From NCBI RefSeq assembly GCF_030766935.1, contig NZ_JASERL010000001.1, positions 1,054,001 through 1,118,000 on the forward strand: a stretch of DNA of 64,000 nucleotides. The letters run 5' to 3'. Positions 35,665 through 44,686 of this stretch are shown here, piece by piece. The translations under genes were made by a program, and so were the position numbers. This DNA is from Streptomyces sp. KL109B (GTDB taxonomy: Bacteria; Actinomycetota; Actinomycetes; Streptomycetales; Streptomycetaceae). Under the pieces are notes generated by a model. The model had not been told where the DNA came from. It saw only the letters and a program-made list of their open reading frames with translations, and made no database searches. How positions within the stretch are numbered: position 1 is the stretch's first letter; each line of letters opens with the position of its first letter.

Positions 35665-37786
35665 GGTCGCGCGCCTCCTCCAACTCCGCCTTCTCCGCCT
35701 GCGTGGGGACGAGCCCGGCCGGGGCCACCAGCGTGGACTCGACGTACGGCGCCTCGCTCAGCTTGGACGCCTGCGGGTTCCGTACGTGCTTCACGCATAC
35801 CCGCAGCGCGTCGAGGACGACCACGACGATGAGGAGCGCGAGGGCCGCCGAAAGGACGCCGTCCACCGTGGAGTTGGTGACCACGGTGTGCATGTCGTCC
35901 ATGGTCTTCGCGGGCGGGAGCACCTTTCCGGCGTCGATGGCGTCCTGGTAGTTGGAGCGCTGCTGGAAGAAGCCGACGCGCGGGTCGGAGGAGAACACCT
36001 TCTGCCAGCTCGCGGTGAGCGTCACGACGGTGTCCCAGACCAGCGGGATGCCGGTGATCCAGGCCCACTTGAGGCGCCCCGACTTCACGAGCAGCGTCGT
36101 GCAGACGGCGAGGGCGACGGCGGCGAGCAGCTGGTTGGAGATGCCGAAGATCGGGAAGAGCTGGTTGATCCCGCCGAGCGGCTCGTGCACGCCGACCCAC
36201 AGGAAGTAGCCCCACAGGCCGACGACGACGGCGCTGGTGAGCAGCAGGCCCGGCTTCCAACTCACGTTCTTGAACGGCTTGTAGACGTTGCCCAGCATGT
36301 CCTGGAGCATGAAGCGGCCCACGCGCGTGCCCGCGTCGAGCGCGGTCAGGATGAACAGCGCCTCAAACATGATCGCGAAGTGGTACCAGAAGGAGCGCAG
36401 ACCGCCCCCGGTCACCTGCGAGAAGATCTCCGACACGCCGACGGCGAGCGTCGGGGCACCGCCCGTACGCGACAGCAGGCTCGCTTCCTCGACGTTCTTC
36501 GCGGCCAGCGCGAGGTCCGCAGGGGAGATCGAGTAGCCGAAGCTCGCGACGGCCTGGGAGGCGGACTGCACGCTGTCGCCGATGACTCCGGCGGGCGCGT
36601 TCATCGCGAAGTAGAGGCCGGGGTCGATGATCGAGGCGGCGACGAGCGCCATCACGGCGACGGACGACTCCATGAGCATGGAGCCGTAGCCGATCATCCG
36701 GACCTGCGTCTCCTTCTGGATCATCTTCGGCGTCGTGCCGGAGGAGATCAGCGCGTGGAAGCCGGAGAGCGCGCCGCACGCGATGGTGATGAAGACGAAG
36801 GGGAACAGGGAGCCCGCGAAGACCGGGCCGTCGCCGCGCGAGGCGAAGTCGGTGACCGCGTCCATCTTCAGCGTCGGCAGCGCGACCACGACGCCGATGG
36901 CGAGCAGCCCGATCGTGCCGAGCTTCAGATACGTCGAAAGGTAGTCGCGCGGCGCGAGCAGCATCCACACCGGGAGGACCGAGGCGACGAAGCCGTAGAT
37001 CACCATCCAGATCACGAGCGTCGACGGTGCCAGCGTGAAGGTGTCCGCCCAGGAGGACTCGGCGACCCAGCGGCCCGCGATCAGCGCGATCAGCAGCAGC
37101 GCGACGCCGATGAGCGAGACCTCGGACACCTTGCCGGGGCGCAGGACGCGCAGATAGAAGCCCATGAGCAGGGCGATCGGGATGGTCATCGCGATGGAGA
37201 AGGTGCCCCAGGGCGACTCGGCCAGCGCGTTGACGACGACCAGGGCGAGCACGCCGAGCAGGATGATCATGATGGCGAAGGCGGCGACCAGGGCGGCGGC
37301 GCCGCCGAACGGGCCGATCTCCTCGCGCGCCATCTGTCCGAGCGAACGCCCGTCGCGCCGCGTCGAGAAGAACAGCACGACCATGTCCTGCACCGCGCCC
37401 GCGAAGATCACGCCGACGATGATCCAGATGGTGCCCGGCAGATACCCCATCTGCGCCGCGAGCACCGGCCCGACCAGCGGCCCCGCGCCCGCGATGGCGG
37501 CGAAGTGGTGGCCGAGCAGCACGCGCCGGTCGGTGGGGTGGAAGTCGATGCCGTTGTTGAGCCGCTCGGCGGGCGTGGCCCGCTTCGCGTCGACCTTCAG
37601 GACCTTGTTCGCGATGAACTTCGCGTAGAAGCGGTAGGCGATGGCGTACGACCCGAGGGCGGCGGCCACCATCCACGCGGCGGAGACCTCCTCACCGCGG
37701 GAGAGCGCGAGTACGGACCAGCCGGCCGCGCCCACGAGGGCGACGACGGTCCACAGAATGATGGTTCTAGGAGAAGCGGTACGCAC
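35633..37786 (-). CDS. cstA: CstA-family pyruvate/peptide transporter
   Basis: A 717-residue carbon-starvation protein A family transporter with about 16 to 18 membrane helices. Characteristic segments: GIDFHPTDRRVLLGHHFAAI near residue 78, GPLVGPVLAAQMGYLPG near 103, GAVQDMVVLFFSTRRDGRSLG near 131, and SGFHALISSGTTPKMIQKE near 340. CstA homologues import pyruvate (and peptides in some species) on starvation. Start GTG 37786 with GGAGG 9 bases upstream. With ybdD it forms one unit, 127 bp upstream of the DUF3311-symporter unit on the same strand. Confidence 0.92.
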   Translation of the reverse strand: MRTASPRTIILWTVVALVGAAGWSVLALSRGEEVSAAWMVAAALGSYAIAYRFYAKFIANKVLKVDAKRATPAERLNNGIDFHPTDRRVLLGHHFAAIAGAGPLVGPVLAAQMGYLPGTIWIIVGVIFAGAVQDMVVLFFSTRRDGRSLGQMAREEIGPFGGAAALVAAFAIMIILLGVLALVVVNALAESPWGTFSIAMTIPIALLMGFYLRVLRPGKVSEVSLIGVALLLIALIAGRWVAESSWADTFTLAPSTLVIWMVIYGFVASVLPVWMLLAPRDYLSTYLKLGTIGLLAIGVVVALPTLKMDAVTDFASRGDGPVFAGSLFPFVFITIACGALSGFHALISSGTTPKMIQKETQVRMIGYGSMLMESSVAVMALVAASIIDPGLYFAMNAPAGVIGDSVQSASQAVASFGYSISPADLALAAKNVEEASLLSRTGGAPTLAVGVSEIFSQVTGGGLRSFWYHFAIMFEALFILTALDAGTRVGRFMLQDMLGNVYKPFKNVSWKPGLLLTSAVVVGLWGYFLWVGVHEPLGGINQLFPIFGISNQLLAAVALAVCTTLLVKSGRLKWAWITGIPLVWDTVVTLTASWQKVFSSDPRVGFFQQRSNYQDAIDAGKVLPPAKTMDDMHTVVTNSTVDGVLSAALALLIVVVVLDALRVCVKHVRNPQASKLSEAPYVESTLVAPAGLVPTQAEKAELEEARDHADAGAASGR

Positions 37787-37923
37787 CGGTCTGGTCCTCC
37801 CCGTCCATGCGATGTCGGGAGGACCGTAAGCCAGCGGGTGTGAGCCGCGCTACACCGCGTGCGGGAAAGCGTCTACTCCGTTATCTCCATTGTGGTGAAG
37901 GGGAGTTGACGCCCGCTCAGGCC

Positions 37924-38799
<876 letters not shown>

Positions 38800-38818
38800 T
38801 TATACCCGTCGCTGTCCA

Positions 38819-38834
38819 TTTGGTCTAGTCCACG
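38819..38834. promoter_or_regulatory. dre: DasR operator (dre) between dasR and the PPTase gene
   Basis: TTTGGTCTAGTCCACG, 12 of 16 matches to ACTGGTCTAGACCACT with an intact TGGTCTAG core. It ends 34 bp before the phosphopantetheinyl transferase start codon and begins 131 bp from the dasR start, so it could serve either gene. An 8-bp palindrome CCACGTGG overlaps its end (38830-38837). Confidence 0.75.
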
Positions 38835-38855
38835 TGGGAGGCGGCGGGCCTCTCA

Positions 38856-38861
38856 TAGGCT
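38856..38861 (+). promoter_or_regulatory. -10 element of the PPTase gene (leaderless start)
   Basis: TAGGCT ends exactly 7 bases before ATG 38868 and no ribosome-binding site is present, the signature of a leaderless transcript. The dre at 38819-38834 would sit at about -49 to -34, over the -35 region. Confidence 0.5.
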
Positions 38862-38867
38862 GGGCCC

Positions 38868-39608
38868 ATGCTCGCCAGGATCGTGCCGCCCGGAATCGCG
38901 GTCGCGGAGTCCTTCGGCGATCTCCCCGATGCCCGGCTGTTTCCGGCCGAGGAGGCCGGGGTGCGCGGCGCCCTTGACGGCCGCCGCCGCGAGTACACCA
39001 CCGTCCGGCACCTGGCCAGGATCGCCATGCGGGAGCTGGCCGTGCCGCCCGCAGCCGTGCCGCCCGGCGCCCGGCGCGAGCCGCTGTGGCCCGCCGGGAT
39101 CGTGGGCAGCATGACGCACTGCGCCGGGTACCGGGCGGCCGCGCTCGGCCGCGCCGACCGGCACGCCGCGATCGGCGTCGACGCGGAGCCGCACCGGCCG
39201 CTGCCGCCCGGCGTACTGGCGCGCATCGCCTCCCGCGCCGAGCCGCCGCGCCTGGCCCGGCTCGCGGAGCGGCGGCCCGACGTGCACTGGGACTGCGTGC
39301 TCTTCAGCGCCAAGGAGGCCGTGTACAAGGCGTGGTTCGCGCTGACCGGGAGCGGACTCGCGGCGCGCGAGGCGGACGTCGGGTTCGGTGCGGAGGGCGA
39401 GGCGTTCGGCGCGTTCGGTGCGGAGGGTGGCGCGTTCGGCGTCGAGGTGAATGCCGTACGCGGGGGTGGGGCGGCCGTCGCCCGGCGCCCGCCGCTCGCG
39501 ATGAGCGGACGCTGGTACGTGGACCGGGGGCTGGTCTTCGTGGCCGTCACCGTCACCCCACGAGCGCCCGCTCCGGCGCCCGGCCAAGGGTCCGGATCGG
39601 CCGGGTGA
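38868..39608 (+). CDS. 4'-phosphopantetheinyl transferase (EntD/Sfp superfamily)
   Basis: A 246-residue transferase that converts apo carrier proteins to the holo form using coenzyme A. Superfamily motifs: IGVDAEPHRP with Asp105 and Glu107 (Mg ligands), and FSAKEAVYKAWF with Lys149 and Glu150. The N-terminal MTHCAGYRAAALG segment is typical of the EntD branch. Residues about 175-195 are a Gly/Ala/Glu-rich repeat insertion (GAEGEAFGAFGAEGGAFG). It is the obvious activator of the small carrier protein in the adjacent operon, whose last gene it overlaps convergently by 56 bp. It appears leaderless, with a DasR site just upstream. Confidence 0.9.
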   Translation: MLARIVPPGIAVAESFGDLPDARLFPAEEAGVRGALDGRRREYTTVRHLARIAMRELAVPPAAVPPGARREPLWPAGIVGSMTHCAGYRAAALGRADRHAAIGVDAEPHRPLPPGVLARIASRAEPPRLARLAERRPDVHWDCVLFSAKEAVYKAWFALTGSGLAAREADVGFGAEGEAFGAFGAEGGAFGVEVNAVRGGGAAVARRPPLAMSGRWYVDRGLVFVAVTVTPRAPAPAPGQGSGSAG

Positions 39609-40845
39609 GCAGCAGCGCGGCGGCGGTGAGCAGCGCGACGAGGGCGCCGACCAGCAGCACCTTGTCGGTGCCGAACGCGCCGACGGCCGGCCCCGCAAGC
39701 GCGCTGCCGACCGGGAACATGCCGACGGATCCGGCCACTTCGTAGGCGTGCACACGGTTGAGCACCTCGCCCGGCACCTGGGTCTGCACGCTGGTCGCCC
39801 ACATGACCCCCCAGAACGTGATGCCGATGCCGACCGCGACCTGGGCGACGGCGAGCAGCCACACCGGCCAGTCGAGGACGATGCCGAGCGGGTAGAGGGG
39901 GTAGGCCAGCATCGCCACGGCCCCGGCGGCGAGCGGACGCCCCGGCTTGAAGCGGATGGCGAGCAGCCCGCCCGCCACGGTGCCCGCCCCGAACGCGCAG
40001 TTGAGCAGGCCGAACGCGGTGGCGCCGTGCTCGGGCACGATCACCCCGGCGGCGACCGAGAGCTGCGGCCCCCAGCAGAGCACCGCGAAGAACATCCAGA
40101 TCGCGATCACCCCCCACAGCCAGTCGCGCGACCTGAACTCCTGCCAGCCGACCACCAGATTGCGCCACAGGCTCTCCCCGGCGGGCGGCGCGGGCACCAC
40201 CCCGAGCCGGAGCGCGAACAGGCAGACCGCGCTGGTCCCGTACGCGACGGCGGAGATCACCATCACCCACCCGGTGGCCGCAGTGCCGACCAGCACACCC
40301 GCGAGGGCCGGGCCGCCGAGCGCGGTGAACGCCTCGGAGATGCGCAGCACTCCGTTGGCGCCCTGTACGTCGCGGGAGACCAGCGGGACCGTCGACGAGG
40401 CGCCCGGCTGGAACATCGCGTTGGCGACGCCCGCCACCATCAACAGGCCGTACAGATGCCAGAGATGGTCGATGCCGCGGATGAAGAGGACGGCGAGAAG
40501 TACGTGCGTGGCGAGGTTGGCCAGATCGGCGGCGATCATCATCCGGCGGGCCGTGAACCGGTCGGCGAGCACCCCGCCGAACAGCACGAGCCCGGCGAAA
40601 GGACCCACCAGGAACGCCATCGCGTACCCCGCCGTACTCACGCCGTACCCGGCGCTGAGCAGCCCGGCCGAGACCGCGACCGGCAGCATGGCCCAGCTGA
40701 GCAGGCCCGAGCTGCGGGCGGTGAAGTAGTAGCGGAAGTTGCGGGTCCAGATGGCCGGGTCCGCCGGTCCGTGGCCGGAGGCGTCCTCCGGCACAGGTGG
40801 TGAAGGCGGCACCGGCGCGGTGCGGTCCGTAGAGCTGTCCGTCAT
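39553..40845 (-). CDS. MFS transporter, probable product exporter
   Basis: A 430-residue protein with 12 predicted membrane helices, similar to the MFS_3/EntS-like exporters found in natural-product clusters. Typical features: short N-terminal tail rich in Pro, the loop GGVLADRFTARRMM between helices 2 and 3, and a FQPGASSTVPLVSRDVQGANG segment near residue 145. Start ATG 40845 overlaps the deacetylase stop (ATGA). Last gene of the nine-gene operon; its 3' end overlaps the convergent PPTase gene. Likely exports the cluster product. Confidence 0.88.
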   Translation of the reverse strand: MTDSSTDRTAPVPPSPPVPEDASGHGPADPAIWTRNFRYYFTARSSGLLSWAMLPVAVSAGLLSAGYGVSTAGYAMAFLVGPFAGLVLFGGVLADRFTARRMMIAADLANLATHVLLAVLFIRGIDHLWHLYGLLMVAGVANAMFQPGASSTVPLVSRDVQGANGVLRISEAFTALGGPALAGVLVGTAATGWVMVISAVAYGTSAVCLFALRLGVVPAPPAGESLWRNLVVGWQEFRSRDWLWGVIAIWMFFAVLCWGPQLSVAAGVIVPEHGATAFGLLNCAFGAGTVAGGLLAIRFKPGRPLAAGAVAMLAYPLYPLGIVLDWPVWLLAVAQVAVGIGITFWGVMWATSVQTQVPGEVLNRVHAYEVAGSVGMFPVGSALAGPAVGAFGTDKVLLVGALVALLTAAALLLTRPIRTLGRAPERALVG

Positions 40846-42023
40846 GACCCCTCGTACTCCCCGCTGTGCTCCCCGCTGTGCTCCCCGCTGTGCTCCCCGA
40901 TGTGCTCTCCGCTGTGCTCTCCGCTGTGCTCTCCGCTGTGCTCTCCGCTGTGCTCCCCGATGCTCCGGCCGTGCATGGGCAGCTCGGCCAAGGTGACCGG
41001 TTCCAGGCCGCGTTCGAGCAGGCCCTCGATGATCGACGGGAGTGCGAGCACCGTCTGGGCGCGGTCGCCCGCGCCCTCGTGCATCAGCACCACCGAACCC
41101 GGTCCGGTCGCGTCGAGGACGGTCTCCGCGATCCGCCCGGGGCCGGGGCGCGACCAGTCGCGCGAGTCCACGTCCCACAGCGTCAGCGTGCTCGGATGCT
41201 CCGCCAGCGTGCCCAGGACCTCCGGGTTCAGCGCGCCGTACGGCGGCCGGAACCGGGTCGGCGGCTCGCCGGTCACCCGGGCCACCGCCTCCGTCGTCCG
41301 GTCGATCTGCTCCCGCAGTTGATCCGGCGTCAGGTCGGGGAGGTAGGGGTGCGACCAGGAGTGGTTGCCCACCTCGTGGCCCGCCGCGACGATCCGGCGC
41401 ACCTCGTCGGGCAGCGCCGCGACGTGGTGCCCCACGCAGAAGAAGGTGGCCCGGACGCCGTAGCGCTCCAGGATCTCCAGGACCCGGCGGGTGTGCACAG
41501 GGTCGGGGCCGTCGTCGAAGGTGAGCGCGATCCGGGGCGTGTCCCTGCTGCCGTGCTCGACGCAGCGCCCGGCCGCCGTCAGCGCTTCCCGCGCGGGTTC
41601 GCCGCGCCGCACCCCGTCGAAGTACTCGTCGGCGCGGCCCGTCAGGGTGCCGCCCTCGGCGGTGACCCGGGTGAGCGCGCCGGGGTCGCCGCACGCCAGC
41701 TCCGCGAGCCGGTACGCCGGGACGGAACCGAAGCGGGGCCGGGGCGGCAGCTGCCAGGGGTCGGCCCGGTACACGTCGAGGCCGGCTGCCGTCAGGGGGC
41801 CGTCGAGCAGGCCGTTGGTGCTGTCGAACACGGCGGCGAGGGGCTGTCCGCGCCCCAACTCCCGCAACCACTCAATGAGTTCGGCCACTTGCGCGGCGCC
41901 CCACTCGCTCGGCTCAGCCACTCGGGCCGCCGCGCCGTGGTCCGAGCCGTCGCCCGCGCCGTCGAGGACCTCGACCCGGTAGCCGGCGCCGGTCCAGGCG
42001 ATGCCCGCGTATCGCGTACTCAT
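40842..42023 (-). CDS. Polysaccharide deacetylase (NodB) domain protein with His/Glu-rich tail
   Basis: A 393-residue protein in three parts. Residues 1-135 resemble an RNase H-like fold (YAGIAWTGAGYRVEVLDG, AAVFDSTNGLLDGPL), not usual for deacetylases. Residues 160-350 form a carbohydrate-esterase-4 domain with all motifs: TFDDGPD (Asp170, Asp171), HEVGNHSWSHPY (His221, His225 as metal ligands), RFRPPYG, WDVDSRDW and VVLMHEG. The tail has eight GEH units (GEHS repeats, 40855-40965) and could bind metal. No signal peptide is seen, so it is presumably cytoplasmic and may deacylate a pathway intermediate. Start ATG 42023 with GGAGG 4 bases upstream. Confidence 0.87.
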   Translation of the reverse strand: MSTRYAGIAWTGAGYRVEVLDGAGDGSDHGAAARVAEPSEWGAAQVAELIEWLRELGRGQPLAAVFDSTNGLLDGPLTAAGLDVYRADPWQLPPRPRFGSVPAYRLAELACGDPGALTRVTAEGGTLTGRADEYFDGVRRGEPAREALTAAGRCVEHGSRDTPRIALTFDDGPDPVHTRRVLEILERYGVRATFFCVGHHVAALPDEVRRIVAAGHEVGNHSWSHPYLPDLTPDQLREQIDRTTEAVARVTGEPPTRFRPPYGALNPEVLGTLAEHPSTLTLWDVDSRDWSRPGPGRIAETVLDATGPGSVVLMHEGAGDRAQTVLALPSIIEGLLERGLEPVTLAELPMHGRSIGEHSGEHSGEHSGEHSGEHIGEHSGEHSGEHSGEYEGS

Positions 42024-42057
42024 ACGTCCTCCATGGCCATCGCCGCGTACCACCCGC

Positions 42058-43452
42058 TCATACGTCCCCGCCTTCCGGATCCCCCAGGGCGATCGCCGCG
42101 TCGACGACCGAGCGCTCGACCCCGCGCAGGAACTCCTCCATGCCCGCCCGCGTGAGCACCGCGGGGTCGGCCGTCATGCACAGCTCCACGGCGCCCGGCG
42201 CGGTCAGCACGTCGACGGCGACCGAGACGTTCGCCCGGGGCAGGAACTCCGTCGGCCAGCTCAACTCGGTGCGCTCCACCAGCTCGCGCAGCGCGGCGCG
42301 CGGTCGCGGCGCGGTGTCGAAGGGGCCGACGCCCGGGTCCCTGGTGTCGTTCCACCAGCACGAGTGGTCGGCCGCCTCGCCGCGCTCGACGAGCCGTGCC
42401 ACCTCCCGGTCCAGCGCCCACTTGTCGTATCCGGCGTGCCGGAACGCGCCGAAGACGACGGACCGGGTGCGCCGCACCGCGTCCTCGAAGCCCTTGTCGG
42501 CGTCGGTCAGCAGGAACACCGCCTCCTGCGCCATCGTGCTGACGGATTCGGCGGCCTCCGACGTGAACCGGTTGCTCACCACCACCTGGAACAGCACGTC
42601 ACGGCTCCCGGACAGCACCGCGAGCCGGTGCGCCGCGGCGCCGAGCAGCACCGCCGGGTCGCTCACGCCCAGGTGCGCCGCGACCCGTTCCACGGCGACC
42701 GCGAGCGCGGGGGAGCGCAGCAGCGCGTTGGGGAAGAGCCGGTCCGGGTCGGCGGGGTCGGCCGGGTCGGCCGGGGCGCGCTCGGCGAAGATCCGCCGGG
42801 GGCCCGCGGCGAGCCGCTCGCACCAGTAGCGGCGGGCCGCCTCGTCGCGGCGGCGGCCGGACGGCAACGCCTGGAGCGCGGCGGCCTCCAGGGGCTGGAG
42901 GGCGGGACGCTCCCGGAGCAGCGTCTCGGCGGACGCGCCCGCTTCGATCAGCCGCAGGTCGCGCAGCATCCGGCCCTCGCCCCACAGGTCCATCGCGGTG
43001 TGCGAAGCCGCGAGCACCAGCCGGTGGACGAGGCCCTCGCACTCCACTAGGCCGACGCGGAACGGCCACTCCCGCGCATGGTCGAAGGCCCGCCCCGCCA
43101 GCTCCTCCATCAGGGCCGCGCCGACTTCAGGGGCCTCGTCGGCGGAGCAGCCGCGGACCGTCACCGGCAGTTCCCCGGACCCGTCCACGACCTGCTTCAG
43201 GCCGTCCGCGCCCGCCGGCAGCAGCCGGGTGCGCAGGCTGTCGTGCATCCGCAGCAGCTCCGCCAGGTCCGCCAGTACGCGCTCGGCGGGGCGGGCCGGT
43301 TCGAGCGGGAGGTCGAGGCGCAGGTTGTAGCGGGGGGCGTCGGCGCCGAGCCGGGTGACGACACCCCAGATCGCCCGCTGCCCCCAGGTGGCCGGGGCGG
43401 CCCCGGCCCGCGCGGAGTCGAGGCGGAGTATCCGCCCGTCGAGCGTGGTCAT
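42058..43452 (-). CDS. Stand-alone condensation-domain-like protein
   Basis: A 464-residue protein of the NRPS condensation-domain/CoA-dependent acyltransferase fold. The HHxxxDG motif is altered to SHTAMDL (Ser150, His151, Asp155): the second, catalytic His is kept, the first is Ser and the final Gly is lost. RMHDSLRTRLLP and WPFRVGLVE in the N-terminal lobe are typical. No DFGWG motif is visible. Free condensation proteins join a carrier-bound acyl or aminoacyl group to a free amine, alcohol or second carrier. Start ATG 43452, with GGGACG and GGAAC upstream (weak); 82 bp after the dehydrogenase gene. Confidence 0.8.
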   Translation of the reverse strand: MTTLDGRILRLDSARAGAAPATWGQRAIWGVVTRLGADAPRYNLRLDLPLEPARPAERVLADLAELLRMHDSLRTRLLPAGADGLKQVVDGSGELPVTVRGCSADEAPEVGAALMEELAGRAFDHAREWPFRVGLVECEGLVHRLVLAASHTAMDLWGEGRMLRDLRLIEAGASAETLLRERPALQPLEAAALQALPSGRRRDEAARRYWCERLAAGPRRIFAERAPADPADPADPDRLFPNALLRSPALAVAVERVAAHLGVSDPAVLLGAAAHRLAVLSGSRDVLFQVVVSNRFTSEAAESVSTMAQEAVFLLTDADKGFEDAVRRTRSVVFGAFRHAGYDKWALDREVARLVERGEAADHSCWWNDTRDPGVGPFDTAPRPRAALRELVERTELSWPTEFLPRANVSVAVDVLTAPGAVELCMTADPAVLTRAGMEEFLRGVERSVVDAAIALGDPEGGDV

Positions 43453-43534
43453 GGTGTTCCAAACGTCCCTTCGTTTGACGACAGACCCGCAACCCACCCA
43501 GGGCAGGGCCCTGGCCGAGGCACTAGTCGAGGTA

Positions 43535-44686
43535 CTAGTCGAGGCCCTGCGAGATGACCATGCGTTGAATCTGGTTCGTGCCCTCGACGATCTGCAGCAG
43601 CTTCGCCTCCCGCATCCACCGCTCCACGGGGTGGTCGCGGACGTACCCGGCGCCGCCGAGCACCTGCACCGCGTCGGTGGTCACCCTCATCGCCATGTCG
43701 GTGGCGAACAGTTTCGCCTTGGCCGCCTCCAGCGAATACGGCAGGCCCGCGTCCTTCAGGCGGGCCGCCGCGAGGGTGAGCGCCCGCGCCGCGGCGATCT
43801 GCGTGGCCATGTCGGCCAGCAGGAAGCCGACCCCCTGGAAGTCGGCGATCCGCTGCCCGAACTGCCGCCGCTCCTTGGCGTACCGCACCGCGTAGTCGGC
43901 GGCGGCCTGGGCGATGCCGACCGCGCACGCCGCGATGCCGAGCCGGCCGCAGTCCAGGGCGCCCATCGCGATCAGGAAGCCCTTGCCCTCCCGCCCGATC
44001 AGCCGCCCGGCCGGAACGCGTACGTCCTCGAAGCCGACCTGGGCGGTGGGGTTGGACCACACGCCCAGCTTCCGTTCCGGCGGGTGCACGGCCATCCCCG
44101 GCGTGTCCGCGGGGACCACCAGGCAGGACAGGCCACGGGCGCCGGGCCCGCCGGTGCGCGCGAACACGGTGTAGAAGTCGGCGTGCCCCGCGTGCGTGAC
44201 CCACGCCTTGGTGCCGGTGAGCCGATAGCCGTCGGCCCCGGTCCCCGCCTCGCGCACGGCTCGGGTGGTGAGCGACGCCGCGTCCGATCCGGCCGCCGCC
44301 TCCGACAGGCAGTACGCGCCCAGGAGTTCGCCGCCGAGCATGGCGGGCAGCAGCTCCTCGCGCTGGGCCGCAGTGCCGTACGCGGCGGTGCCGAAGCAGG
44401 CGAGGGTGTGTACGTTGACGGCCTCGGCCACCCCGAACCAGTTGCGGGCGAGCTCCTCCAGGACCTGGAGGTACACCTCGTACGGCTGGCCACCGCCCCC
44501 GTACTCCTCCGGATACGGGAGGCTCAGGAGCCCGGCCTTGCCGAGGGTGCGCACGATGTCGCGCGGGAAGGTGTGGTTCTCCTCGAACTCGGCGACGTTC
44601 GGGGCGAGTTCACCGGCGGCGATCTCCCGGACCAGGTCCAGCAGCTCGGCGGCCTCCTCGCTGGGCAGGATGCGCTGGACCTTCAC
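43535..44686 (-). CDS. Acyl-CoA dehydrogenase family flavoprotein
   Basis: A 383-residue FAD enzyme of the acyl-CoA dehydrogenase fold. Signature GAYCLSEAAAGSDAASL near residue 130, a VTHAGHADFYTVFA segment near 165, and LQIVEGTNQIQRMVI near the end with the catalytic-base glutamate in EGT. In small biosynthetic clusters such enzymes introduce alpha,beta unsaturation into a carrier-bound acyl or aminoacyl group (for example prolyl to pyrrolyl). Start GTG 44686 overlaps the aldolase stop (GTGA) with GGGAGG upstream; an ATG five codons earlier is less likely. A 12-bp sequence containing its stop codon is duplicated at 43521-43544. Confidence 0.9.
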   Translation of the reverse strand: MKVQRILPSEEAAELLDLVREIAAGELAPNVAEFEENHTFPRDIVRTLGKAGLLSLPYPEEYGGGGQPYEVYLQVLEELARNWFGVAEAVNVHTLACFGTAAYGTAAQREELLPAMLGGELLGAYCLSEAAAGSDAASLTTRAVREAGTGADGYRLTGTKAWVTHAGHADFYTVFARTGGPGARGLSCLVVPADTPGMAVHPPERKLGVWSNPTAQVGFEDVRVPAGRLIGREGKGFLIAMGALDCGRLGIAACAVGIAQAAADYAVRYAKERRQFGQRIADFQGVGFLLADMATQIAAARALTLAAARLKDAGLPYSLEAAKAKLFATDMAMRVTTDAVQVLGGAGYVRDHPVERWMREAKLLQIVEGTNQIQRMVISQGLD

